A DNA stretch of 64,000 nucleotides from Amorphophallus konjac (lineage: Eukaryota; Streptophyta; Magnoliopsida; Alismatales; Araceae): contig CM040118.1 of the NCBI GenBank assembly GCA_022559845.1, forward strand, positions 240,111,224 through 240,175,223, read 5' to 3'. The notes under the pieces are model-generated. The model saw only the letters and a list, made by a program, of their open reading frames with translations, ran no database searches and had not been told where the DNA came from. Shown one piece after another: positions 35,927 to 47,003 of this stretch. The stretch's first letter is position 1, and every line of letters begins with the position of its first letter. The translations under genes and the position numbers were made by a program.

Positions 35927-37887
35927 TATTCTCTGTTAACTCTGACGGACCATAACCGGAGCGTTACAACACTCTAACGACTCCACGATAAACCGTCACA
36001 GCCCTGTGACGCGCCCATGTTCGACCGTCGGAGTAACTGTGTTCTGTCAACCCAAGACAGAGTTAAAAATAGTCAAGTTTACTTATGAATAAGCCTAGTT
36101 ATCTAAGTTTTGACCTATTTTTCATAACGTTGAGTTTATAAATTGATTCATGTATGTTTAAAGCACTTTGAGTTATTTTAAAGTACATGTTAACTTCATT
36201 GCTAAAACTCTATAGTTTTGTATTAAAACAAGATTTTTACTGATCTATTGATGGAGTTTTATCATGGTTTCACATTGTTACACATTCTTTTTGTCTATAG
36301 AGTCAATTCTCTAAGTACATGGCATATATTCCAGTATATGACCCTTAGGAATATATTCTTGAACTTGAGGACCTCTCTATTGGATATTCCTTCCAATGGA
36401 CTAGGAAATATGGTTTCAAGGCCTCCGTAATTCTCCGCAAGCCTGGGATTCCCACTAGGACGCCGAGTTGGTTGTACCTTTAAAACCCAATTGTTTAGAA
36501 AGTACTATCGATGTTTTCTAGTTTTAACTATGTAACAGCCTAATACTAGACCGTCAGGCTCATCTAACGGTCCAGTATACAACCGTCACATTCACTGAGT
36601 CCAATTATTCTTTCTGGATTCAATCTATTGTAACGGCCCAATTATAGACCGTCATGATCATATAACGGCCCATTAATTCACCGTCACAGTTCTTGAGTGA
36701 TTTAACCCGAGGTTTGACCTAAGGGTTGATATTCCAAAGTTCCTAGATGGATTAATGATGGTCTAGGACTTGTCATATTGTTGAAAGATACTTAATCTTA
36801 AATTATGAAAGTTAAGAAACATACTGTTATGCTGCCGATTTATTTTCATGGCATAACCTAGTTTTAATATGTTCATTGAAATTCTTTAAATCAAATAGAA
36901 GCATTCTTGTGATAGATTACTTTATCTTGAACCTATCCTTTGAAATTGTACATTCTTGGCCATATTGTTTACATGCGTGGAAGTAGCTTGATTTATACTT
37001 GAAGATACGGACTGAGCACTGATTGTGTTCAAGGGCTCTATGCTAGTCCCCTCGGCTGATTGTCGGAAACATACTATTATAAAACATGGGGTATGATGCT
37101 ACAGGCATCGCTTTACGCTGGGAGTACTTTCTCGATAAATAAGTGAAGATCGACGGCATCGTGAAGAGAAAATCCACGACACGATATATACACGTACATG
37201 ACTTTCTAGCTTGTTACATGTTATTCCACAGAAATTCACGAAGTACTTGCTACTAAGTGAAGAGTACATTCTTGATTGATACATGACTTTCTAGTACATT
37301 CTTGTTCATGAAAGGCCATATCATATTCTTGTTACATTCATACTTGCTCATTCTATCTTACATGATCATCTTGTTACCTTGGTTTAATCGCATGATTAAT
37401 CACATTCGCATGATTGTACCTTATTCTTTAGAGCTAAAATGTTAATTACTTAAATATTACTAATCATGTTGATGCGAAGATACCTACTGGGCAAGTGTGC
37501 TCATTACCAATTTTCCAATATTTTCAGGAGATGGAAGTGATACGAATTCGGATTCGAGTTATACAAGTTGCGGGTCCGAGAGCGAATGAAAGTCATATCA
37601 AAATGAGAGTGAAGACTTAGGAAAGTCAATATTGTTTAGATCGAGTCTTTGTAATTTCCTTTTTCCTTGAGTCTAGTGGATTATTGAAGGTTGAAAAGTT
37701 GTTGTATTAGAATATTTTGATTATTAATAAAATAAAGTTGGAGTTTGATTAAACTATTGTGTAATTGCATTCTCATGTGTGATTATCTTGCGCTCTGATC
37801 GTTCTTGCTTGCAAGAGACTTACCATGCCGGCCGTTCGTGCTCCCCGAGTTAGTCTTTCGCTGTAAATAAAAGTTCGTGGCGTGACA
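35927..37887 (+). repeat. E3 3' LTR, second part
   Basis: Resumes the E3 LTR after E4 with TATTCTCTGTTAACTC and matches 18015-19996 of the 5' LTR. It keeps the AACGG/CCGTCAC motifs (TCTAACGGTC at 36563; TAACGGCCCA near 36630 and 36662) and ends GCGTGACA, followed by the TSD TAAAC. Confidence 0.92.
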
Positions 37888-37918
37888 TAAACTCAAGATA
37901 GGCCAAAAATGAATAATG

Positions 37919-39314
37919 CCTCCCCTTAAGGTGCCATTTAATTGAAGACCGCTCAAGTGGGCGCTGATTGATGAATTAACGCCCCTCCTCTGGACGCTAT
38001 TTTTCTACAGAAGGAAAATGGGAAACCCGTGGCTATGATTGGTTTCAAACTAGGAAACTGGATGCAATCCAGGAAATGATTGATTTAGGAAGGATTAGTA
38101 CGTAGGAAAGTAATAATCTAATAGGATCCGTACGTGGGAAGTTTTAATCCCGATCAAACTCTAACCCACGATCGATCCTTTACCCTATAAATACACCCCT
38201 TCAGAACACAACTGAGGTTACTGCCTCTAGGTGTTCTATAGTTCTTCCTGTTGTTGTCCCTGCTTCCAACCCTATTGTAGGGAGCAACGTGTTCCTCCAT
38301 CCTTTGCACGAACAAGAAGAAACTGCATCTTCTTCTTCCTCTTGCTGGAGAAGCCTGCTGTTGTGCATCCCCCTCTCCTTTCTTCTAGTGCAGGGGAAAG
38401 CCCTGTCCGTTGAAGATCTGCTAATCCTATAGAAGCTGCAGTGGTATCTTCTTCCTTTTCATCTTGTTGCTGTAAAGAGACGGCCTCGTCTCCCTTTGTC
38501 TATTAAAAGAGTTGATGTTGCTCAGAAGCTGCATAACAGAGTATCGTGGGGATAAACTACCGTTGCTACTCTTACTCTCTCTACAAACTCTTCACGTCAG
38601 TCAACCCAAACCAACCCAATCAAGGTAGGTGTTCTCAAGTACAAGCCCAATCTAATAGCTACAAGATCATAAGCATGCATATAGGCTCGTTAGATTGATT
38701 TACGTAGAGCTTGATATGTTTCTGGGAGTTTGGGTAAAATCGCGCCTCCCTCTAGGGCGCTATTTGATATAACGATCGTGCAAACAGTCGTCAGTTAGCT
38801 AGTTAGTTAATAATTACACATGTTTAAAATTTAATAACTGTGAACCATGACATCTAACCTAATGCATGAGTATACTGTTAGATTCATACTATTTTTCTAT
38901 GTCTGAACATGTCTCTAGTTTCTTGATTGGACATACTTCAAAAATCATGTGTCTATGATTGTACCTGCCCGGTGCATATCATATGACAAATAAATAACGA
39001 CCACCTTCAGGTCTTCAATTGAATGAACGCCCCCACACTCAGGTGCTAATTAGTGATAACCTGTGAACTTTGATCTACGCATGACCTAATTACATGGATT
39101 TTGAAATAACGACATGCACCCTGCCATCAATTTGAGATATGATGCCCCTGACTAGGGCGCTAATTACTGAATTAAAGACTTAAGCCAAGTCATCATTTAC
39201 ATAATATCTGGAATTGAGAAGTTTTGCAGATTTTAATAAATATGGAACCTGGATATAACGACTGAGTGAACATTCGTTATATATTAAACTAGCGACCCTG
39301 CCCAGGGCGCTATT
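37919..39314 (+). repeat. GCCCCT-N-AGGGCGCTAATT dyad set in H1 LTR
   Basis: Seven or so copies of a loose dyad: a C-rich arm (GCGCCTCCC, ACGCCCCC, ATGCCCCTG, GCGACCCTG) followed 3-8 bases later by AGGGCGCTA or AGGTGCTA and then an A+T tail. Clear copies are at 38742, 39027, 39142 and 39291; weaker ones are between 37919 and 38010. Confidence 0.55.
38186..38193 (+). promoter_or_regulatory. TATA box of H1 LTR
   Basis: TATAAATA in the context TTTACCCTATAAATACACCC, followed by a C+T-rich leader. Confidence 0.6.
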
Positions 39315-40813
39315 TCATGAAATGAAGACGTGATCTAAGGCGTCAATTTACTATTTTCTGGTTTTCCGTGGTTTTTTTATAATCCCTTTCAGTGGGATAT
39401 GTATATGGCACTAAATTTCAGTCCGTGAATATAGTCCCACGTTTCTCGGTGTTTTATCGATTACCCCACTATTTCTCGGTGATAGATGAACCCTCCGCGG
39501 GACATTCCGTTCCATCGGACTGGTGATTTTATCATAGAGACCTCTGTAAGACTCCTCGTAGCCTTGGATTCTCTCAAGGCCGATTGAGCTGGTTGTACCC
39601 TTAAAACCCATGACACTACTTAATTTTCATGTCACTCTAAAGAAACATGGTATACCAGCCCTCATGACATGCTTTTTGGATGCCACGAGAATATCCTTGA
39701 ATTAATGGAATGAGAAACCATGCCATTAATATTTCTTAAGAATTATGTGCCATACTTGTGAACACTAATTCTATCTACCTTATCATGAACAAGAACGAGC
39801 GACCATATCTATATGAGCGCTTATTCTTAATGTCGTGGCACCCAATTAGGGGGCCGATTCCGCCTAGTTTTCAACGCGAATCGTGGTTATACCGTTATTA
39901 TCGTGGTACGTCCTTACACATCATGTTCAATCCTTGTGATTCTATTCCACTAGATCTACCTTAAAGTTCCTACAAGCTTATTCTTTTGAAATTCCATATT
40001 GGCTATAACTATAGTGGATGTCAAAAGCACATGACCAATGCCTGCGCATATAGGGCCCGATCTGATCATGGGAGGAGCACCCGAAAGTACTTGTGCCCAT
40101 GGGAGTTGTAATGATCACGGTGTGGTATTGCACCGAAGTACTCATCGTTCTAGATGACATTCCACAATACAGTACTTGACTTGACTTGACATGACTTGTG
40201 TGACCTGGAATGGGTATTTGTTTACTTGCTTGAAATATGATAGCCAATTCTTGACATGACATGATAGATATACGTGCTTGATCACCTTGATATATATTTG
40301 ACATGAACTCTTGGAAGACTTGCTAGTTCGCTCAACTATCTCTTGATATACATTCTCTATTGTCGTTTTACGTGAACATGCATAGCTACGTTACATTCAT
40401 GTAACATGTAATTTACTTAAAGCAAGCTAGCACTTGAGATATAATTCCTACTGAGCGTTCGCTCACCTAGTGTTTTCTCTTATTTTTCAGGTGAGTCCGA
40501 TGACGAGACTCAATCGGATGGGGAAAGTCAAGAGTGAAGAGATTAGAGCTATTCCATCTATCCAAGTGTCAACTAGTCTTATCTTTCTATTTTCTTGAGT
40601 CATTCATTGTACTTTTCCTTTTTATTGAGTCCTGGCACTTTTGTTAAGTGGTTGTAATAGAAGTACTTTAAGATTGAGATGGAATAAAGGATTTGGTTAT
40701 CTGTACTTTTGCGCACTCTGTCTTTGTGTCGAATACACTAAGGCTCTGATTGATATGATTGATATATAAACTCATCACGCATTCCGGGTTCCTTCCGCGC
40801 TCGGGGCGTGACA

Positions 40814-43800
40814 CGCCCTGTATAGACGAATACTTCTTTATGGATGCTCCTCGTTGCACCTTCAGATGCAACAAGTGCCATGTTGTGTTCACTCCTTTAG
40901 GGAAGATGAAGAGGTATTACGACTTACTCCAAGCCGAGCGTAATTAGGTGCAATAAAAGAATATGCTCTTTCGACAGAGAAGTGAACGACTCCGATCTGC
41001 AGATGTTTTAGGGGTGCTAGCGAAGTGAATTAACTAAAAGGCATCGGTTGACTCAATTTCTAAGAGCAGAGCAGGGGAAGAAGCGCCTTTTGGCATCCTT
41101 TCTTTTCTATAAGTCAGAAGTAGGGTTGGTTTGGACAGTGCGCTTAGCTATTGATACCGCCCACCCCAATATGCAACAAGAAGCCCTCTCGAAAGAAAGA
41201 ATCAAATACTATGCTACGGGCCTCAAATGCAACATCTATTTAAACTAATCCAGATTATATTTATGCCTTCACTCAATAGAAAGTTGAGCTTCACCCGGAG
41301 TAATCAAAGCCCCTTCTTTCCTCTTTTTTTTTTGATATGGGGAGAATGCATTGGACTGAAAGCTGACAGCAAGCATTCCTTTAGTTCCATTCGTTCGATT
41401 TAGAAAGGCTCTAAAGCGACCCTGGCGTTTCTCACCTTGGGCTTGAGCCTGGTATTTCTCTAATTCTCTATAGATAATTAGATCACCTGTGCGTGATCTA
41501 ATTAATAGAATAGCTTCACTAAGACTAGGTCGATATTCTATAGCAACTGTTGGACCATTCCATTCATTGTCTTCTCTCCTCAAACGAAAGGTCCGGAAGG
41601 GAATTTGTAACTCACTTTCTTTTTTTAGTTCAAAGAGGAGTATAGGGGTAGTATTACGACCTGGTGGAAAAAGATCTTAAATGGCAATGGCTTTTGTTTT
41701 TGTTATAAATTTTGTCACTTTATTAGCCTTCTCGGTGGTCGTTAGCAGCTGCTTTTCACAAGCCATTCCCGCTGCTGTCGTCAATGGTAGAACTCCTCGG
41801 GCATCCGTCCGTTCTTGCTTCTGGAGTTAAGGACTTAGTCTCGTAGACCGATTATTTTTAGTACCTGCTTCAATCGCTTGAATGGGCTTCAAAGCTCGTA
41901 TAAAGATCGAAAAATGGGCCAGCATAATAGCTCGCCTCCCCTTCAATGTGCAAGATTGAAAAATTCTGTATCAGCTTCATCGACTGATGGTGTTGAAGTA
42001 GCGGTTGAATTGTCCATTTCAATTTTTTTAATGGAAGTTGGGAGTTCAGGAAGCTCGCTCTCCCCTAATTGGGTATCCTCGGCCAAAGAAAAGATAGAAA
42101 TTTATTGATTAGAGCAGTATCCCGGGTTACTCCCCAAAAACTGGCTCAATGGCAATGCTTGGTGCATTTAGGCTTAGCATTGGCTCAAGCCGCCCTGGGA
42201 TGAAGTCGCTGGTCCTTAGGGCCAGGAGTGAAGCAGTCTGGTTTGATAGACCATATCTCCTTGTTTTTTTATTGTTATTTTCTTTTTCATGAGGTATTGC
42301 CTGGTGTGAACTCCGAAAGGAAAGAGGCTAAACTATCCCATCCCATCTCATCTCGATCTGATCTCCCCTCCCTTTCCGGCTTATCTTGGCTTCAAAGCTA
42401 AATGCAGCCATTTCTCACAAAACCATCAAAGCAAATGAAAGAGATTCAAAAGACCTGGTGAAATGAAAGCCTTCAGGCCAGAAAGAAGAAAGTAAAGAAG
42501 TCCAGGAGCAGGCGATCTTGCTAAGAGCTCCTATTCCTCTGCACCCGAAAGAAGCAGATTCGTTCACAGGATTTTTGCTAACAGAAAAGAAAGAGCTGCG
42601 CCCTTTTAGCCGGCAAAGCCTTTCTTTGAAGTAGACTAGTTGAACAAGAGGAATGAATGGAATCACCCTCGGCTCTGGAGCTGGCTTAAGCCATGCCCGT
42701 ACCACCAAAAGCACTTATTCTGACAACAGTGGCAACAACGGCAACAGCAGATAAGAGAACACCGCTACGCGCCTCTATAGCAATTCATTTTCTTGTTCAC
42801 AGAGCTTATTCTGATTCAACAAGGAGCAATTCGTGTGACAACAGAAGGATCGGGAATCGCTTTATTTTATTTAGCCTGGGGCTGGGTTTGAACCCCTAAA
42901 TCCATTTACGCGGGTGTGCACTCAACTCAAACTCAAAAAATAAGTGAATCAAGAAGTGACTTCGCTAGGCTAGCCTTGTTAGTTAAGAGTTATGTTATCC
43001 CCTAACGCCAGGGAGAGCAGTCCAATATCTGCCATTATTCTTTCCTTCAACAAAAGCAGAAGCAGACGGGATATTGAAATAAGATATAGCAAAAAAGAAG
43101 GAAAGTCAGTACCACCACTGCTACTCCTACTCCAACTAGTACAGCTAGCGCCTCGAACGAATCACATGCTGACCCCGGACTGACTCCAGGACCAAGACCT
43201 ACTGCCCTTACGAGAACAGATGCGGATGAACTAGCTTAGCTGCTCGGATAAAGGCTTTCCTGGAATAAAGTTGAATACTACTTATAAGTAAAGATATGCT
43301 CGTCGTCCTTCCCACACTATATGGAATAGGACGGGGATGAACTCAAAAATCTTTCGCCCTACTTAAAAGTCAGGGAAAAGAGCTAACTGTATTATTACTG
43401 CTAGCAATTAATCATTACAGCTTTGTTGGGTGATTCTATAGTCTTTGAGCCTAAATTGAATCTTGACTATTGGTATAGAGCCATACAGAATGGTCGTAGA
43501 GTGATCTGATCTTTCTTTTTTTTCCGATTGCTTCTTTTGCTTTGACATCCAAGATATGAACAAACAAAGGAAGGGGAAAATAGCTCTCTTCTTCCCATCT
43601 ACTCTATATAAGGATAAAGTCAGTGTGTGAGTCGAGTTCAGAGGAGCATAAGCCTAAACAAAAAGGCCTTCTATGGCTAATTCCTCGCTTTGCGGATCGT
43701 TCCTTTTCTTTTCGCTGGGAACTCCAAAATCGATGAATCTTAGCCTGGCGCCACTCTATTCTAGCAAGGTCTTGGCTGATCTTCCTAGCCTCTCCTCTTA

Positions 43801-44449
43801 GCTTACCTTGGCTTCGGGTTCGGATCACATAAATTTGACTAGGCGAATAGAATTCCAAAGAAAGAGCACATCGATTTTTGCCAGACAAGACTATTCTTTT
43901 TTTCCAGTCATTTATGATGCACCAACCACCAGTAGCATTTCAACCAAACCAGGTTTCCCGAGCAAAAGCAGCACCCTTGAATTGATTTATCAATCACACG
44001 TGGATAGGGACAAAAGCCTGGACGATAGAGGGCGTAGCGTGGCGGAGGTGGTTGATCACCCTTATCCGGTTCACCGAGAACCCATTGATCCATAACTGGT
44101 TCAAGGGGCAGATCCGGGATAATCATTTGTTCCATAGCCTTAAATAGTTAGCTACTTTTGCCAATTAATCATTCTCAGATGTACTAGCACTAGCAGGCAC
44201 AGGCAACTCAAAAAATCTCTCTTCTACTAATATGAGAATTCGGCTCTTTCAGACCCTCGCTCGGAAATGTTTTTTTTCTATTTGGGTTGCGCCCCACCAA
44301 ATCCAATTCTATTTTTGTAGGTGAAGGGAGTACAACTGCTCTACTGATAGTTCAGTCGGAACTCAATCTGGCTTTCGGCTCCTATTCCCGCCGTTGTTAT
44401 CAGCATCAGAAGTAGATAACTATTGACTATTAAGGGGGGAATCGACGCC
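40814..44449. other. Possible mitochondrial-like DNA (NUMT candidate)
   Basis: This 3.6 kb lies between the H1 LTR end and the E5 LTR start and matches neither. Composition and word use (balanced GC, frequent AAGAAAG, GCTTCTTTTGC, CTTTCTTTGAAG-like runs) look like plant mitochondrial spacer DNA. The longest ORFs, 41269-41583 (minus, 104 codons) and 43604-43888 (minus, 94 codons), are not recognised. I see no known mitochondrial gene or tRNA in it. The call is by resemblance only; unrecognised nuclear spacer or old repeat is the alternative. Confidence 0.4.
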
Positions 44450-44709
44450 TGTAGACACGCCATTCCTGACGTCTCCTGAGAAAGTCTCATATTACTATAC
44501 GACGCCCCGCGACGGCTTACACATTTCGAATCTGTTAAGTGCTTCCTTTTCTTGGGTCTTCTTCTACCTTTTTGGGCATCCGGAATCGTCTCGTCACGGC
44601 ATTCGGACGGCATCAACACCAGTCGGACGCATCAGAGGTTCCGAAACCAGGAAGGGTGTCTGCCGGGCGGCCGCCAACGCCTGAACTGAGGACCCGGGTG
44701 GGTCTTTAT

Positions 44710-45216
44710 GGGGGCGTCCAGGCCCCTAGACGCCCCCCTTCTTTTAATTTATTTTTCAAAGCCCAAAACCAAATAAAAAATAATATATTAATGGAGGCGT
44801 CCAGGCCCCTGGACGCCTCCATAAAAACAAATATAAAAAATATAAAATGCCAGCTTTGGCATAAAAACAAAATAAAAATATAATATATTTTCGTGGAGGT
44901 GTCCAGGACCCTCGACGCCTCCATCAACTCACTCACGGGGCGCCGCCCACCGAACGACGGTTTGTCGTATGTGAAAGAATCCAAATTGTGGAGACGTCCA
45001 GCTGGCTGGACGCGCCCATTTCGAAATCACGGGTCGCCGCTACAAAGCCACGCGTTGTGCCAAACCGCGTGCGTCTTTCGGTGGAGTTCGGTGGATGTTA
45101 TAGAGGCATCCGGGACCCTGGACGCCCCCAATAAAATATTCAAAAAAAATGAATAAAAATAGAATAAAATATTACTTCAACCCTGATGGAGGTGTCCAGG
45201 GTCCTGGACGCCTCCA
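44710..45216 (+). repeat. Six ~30-bp palindromes in E5 U3
   Basis: TGGAGGCGTCCAGG followed by CCTGGACGCCTCCA and variants at 44710-44737, 44791-44822, 44894-44923, 44989-45018, 45102-45130 and 45187-45216. Spacing is 82-112 bases, average about 95. The second is nearly perfect; others differ mostly in one arm. The last ends 14 bases before the TATA box. ORFs in this area are repeat translations. Confidence 0.85.
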
Positions 45217-45229
45217 CCCTCCGGAGCCC

Positions 45230-45237
45230 TATAAATA
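45230..45237 (+). promoter_or_regulatory. TATA box of E5 5' LTR
   Basis: TATAAATA in GAGCCCTATAAATAGAGGCC, followed by a C+T-rich leader. A good plant core promoter match, placed just after the palindrome array. Confidence 0.7.
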
Positions 45238-45866
45238 GAGGCCCACCCCCTCAGTTCTGGGAGAGCTTCGAAGAGATCCGATAGGCTGCCGGAGCCCAGA
45301 GGCTACCGGAGTCATTTCTAACCCGTGGGGTCTTTTGTAGGTGGAGGTTCTGCCGGCTTCTCGGGTGCCCACGCTCGCGAGAGGAAGGTCGTCTTCATCC
45401 ACCGCGCTTCCACGTCGTCCCTACGCTGCCGGAGCTCCGCCGAATTTCACCATCGGCACATCCAATAAGCCAATCCTTTCCTTTTCTTCGTAGTTCTTTT
45501 GCATTCATCATCTCGCATCCTCTATCCCCCTTCATAAGGGCGCCTCTTCTTATATACTTCTTGCATCCATCATCTCATTTTCCTCCTACTCGAGTCCGAG
45601 AGGGGTTTAAAAGATAACACCAACCAGGTGTGTGTCTTGCCATCATTTCGTTATTTTTATCGCAAGGATTTGAATACTACACCTTCATCTTTCTAATCCA
45701 CTCGTTACTTGTTTGTCGTTGTTTTGCAAGGGTACCCAAGGAAAGCCCTCTCCATCGGCCGGCCGAAGGGGGAGGAAGAAGCAACCCGCCATCTCCCGCT
45801 CTTGAGGTAGGCGCGATCACTTTCTTTATTTTGGGGTCTTTTGGCCCATGGCGATCACATTTTGTT

Positions 45867-46250
45867 CTCGAGGCCGCGGCGAGTCACTTCCCCAATGGCC
45901 GTTTAAATTCCCGTTCTTATATGTTATATTCTTATATATTCATATTCTCGAGGCCGCGGCGAGTCACTTCCCCAATGGCCGTTTAAATTCCCGCTCTTAT
46001 ATTCTCTTTATATTTTGTTATATTCTTATCTATTCATATTCTCGAGGCCGTGGTGAGTCACTTCCCCAATGGCCGTTTAAATTCCCGCTCTTTATATTCT
46101 CCTTATATTCTGTTATATTCTTATCTGCTCATATTCTCGAGGCCGCGGCGAGTCACTTCCCCAATGGCCGTTTCAATTCTTGCTATTTAATTTCTGCACC
46201 ATTCCCATCCCCCCGAGACCGTGGCGAGTCACTTCCCGCTATGGCCGTTT
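45867..46250 (+). repeat. Tandem repeat of 76-95 bp in E5 leader
   Basis: Five copies beginning CTCGAGGCCGCGGCGAGTC (45867, 45946, 46041, 46136, 46212) each followed by ACTTCCCCAATGGCCGTTT and a T-rich tail of variable length. The fifth is more diverged. Overlapping ORFs of 118-134 codons are translations of the repeat. Confidence 0.85.
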
Positions 46251-46417
46251 AACCCCCATATCTTGCTATATTACATTTGTCCCGCTCGCCCCGCCGGAGC
46301 AATCTCTCGTGGTGGCCCCTTCTCTTTTCTTTTATTTCTGTGTTGCTGCAAACAAAATGGAGCCCGCGCGCTCCGCGTCTTTTTCGCTCCCCGAACCGCA
46401 TGACGTCGCTCACAGAT

Positions 46418-46436
46418 TGGCGATCACGGTGGGACC
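46418..46436 (+). other. PBS-like site of E5
   Basis: TGGCGATCACGGTGGGACC, three bases after the putative LTR end. The TGGCG start resembles non-iMet PBS sequences used by Tat/Ogre and Athila elements. I cannot assign the tRNA with certainty. Confidence 0.5.
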
Positions 46437-47003
46437 TCTACTGCTTCCTTTTGGCTACCCTTGCAAGTTCGGCACCGTCCGTGCCTCTCCACCTTGGCGC
46501 CCTCGCGCGCCCCCGTTGTGCTCACGGTAGCACTATCAATTTGATTGGTTGGGTGTTTATTATATATTTTTTATTTCTGTTGTTTTCTTACTCTATATCT
46601 TGTCAGCATTCCATTGCATACATCCATCCCTCTTTTATATCCTTTTTCATTTTTTCTAAGGATCACCCTTTCCCGGTGAAGGAAGGACTCTCCGTTTGAG
46701 AATTCCTCTCAACGGACTAGAATCTCCTCCACTGGGACCTCCGTAAGTCCCCGACATCGAAGAATCTCCTCTTCGTTCACTGGGCTGGTTGTACCATTGA
46801 AGTTCCCCGGAGTTAGTCATCCCATTCGTGGTGAGACGAGAGACCCTAGCTGACACGGCGGTGAAACAAAAATAAACTAGGGTCCCTATTTTGTGTGAAC
46901 TTCGGATCTCGCTAAAAACAAAAAAATCATCAAAATCAAAACACAAAAAAAGGCGTAAAGGCATCCACTTGTTTGATAATCTCTGCTACCTACTTGCTAG
47001 TGT
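46437..47003 (+). other. E5 5' untranslated region
   Basis: No ORF of note is in frame with gag. It contains a T-rich stretch, then GGACCTCCGTAAGTCC-like sequence and an A-rich run before the gag ATG. I see no further structure. Confidence 0.5.

Larger units (their letters stand above)
16678..37887 (+). mobile_element. E3: complete Ty3/gypsy chromovirus, plus strand, carrying E4
   Basis: LTRs of 3319 bp (16678-19996) and 3303 bp (24681-26022 plus 35927-37887, after removing E4) flank a 4.7 kb internal region. The TSD TAAAC is exact on both sides (16673-16677 and 37888-37892). A canonical initiator-Met PBS, a gag-pol frame and a PPT are all present, so the element without E4 is about 11.3 kb. 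Gag-pol has 15 nonsense codons and no frameshift. It is related to E2 and H1 but has a different LTR family. Confidence 0.93.
37893..40813 (+). repeat. H1 3' LTR, second part
   Basis: Continues the LTR begun at 16548; total without E3 is about 3.05 kb. TATA box at 38186. It ends CGCTCGGGGCGTGACA, like E3. A stretch near 40050-40170 (GGGAGGAGCACCCGAAAGTA) matches the sense strand of the E2 LTRs, so H1 and E2 are related families. No ORF here is convincing. Confidence 0.85.
44450..46414 (+). repeat. Putative 5' LTR of E5
   Basis: Chosen from a TG start (TGTAGACACGCC) where the mitochondrial-like block ends and a CA end (GCTCACA) three bases before a PBS-like site. The length would be 1965 bp. 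It contains six palindromes (44710-45216), a TATA box at 45230, a leader and a tandem repeat (45867-46250). No second copy is available to confirm the ends. Confidence 0.5.

Noticed and set aside
40820..40828. TGTATAGAC next to the H1 LTR end as part of the shared word array
   Set aside because: A single partial match; chance cannot be excluded.
41269..41583. 104-codon minus-strand ORF as a gene
   Set aside because: No recognised family, lies in the unassigned block, and has no supporting neighbours.
45630..46530. Overlapping ORFs of 116-140 codons
   Set aside because: They translate the E5 leader tandem repeat in different frames.
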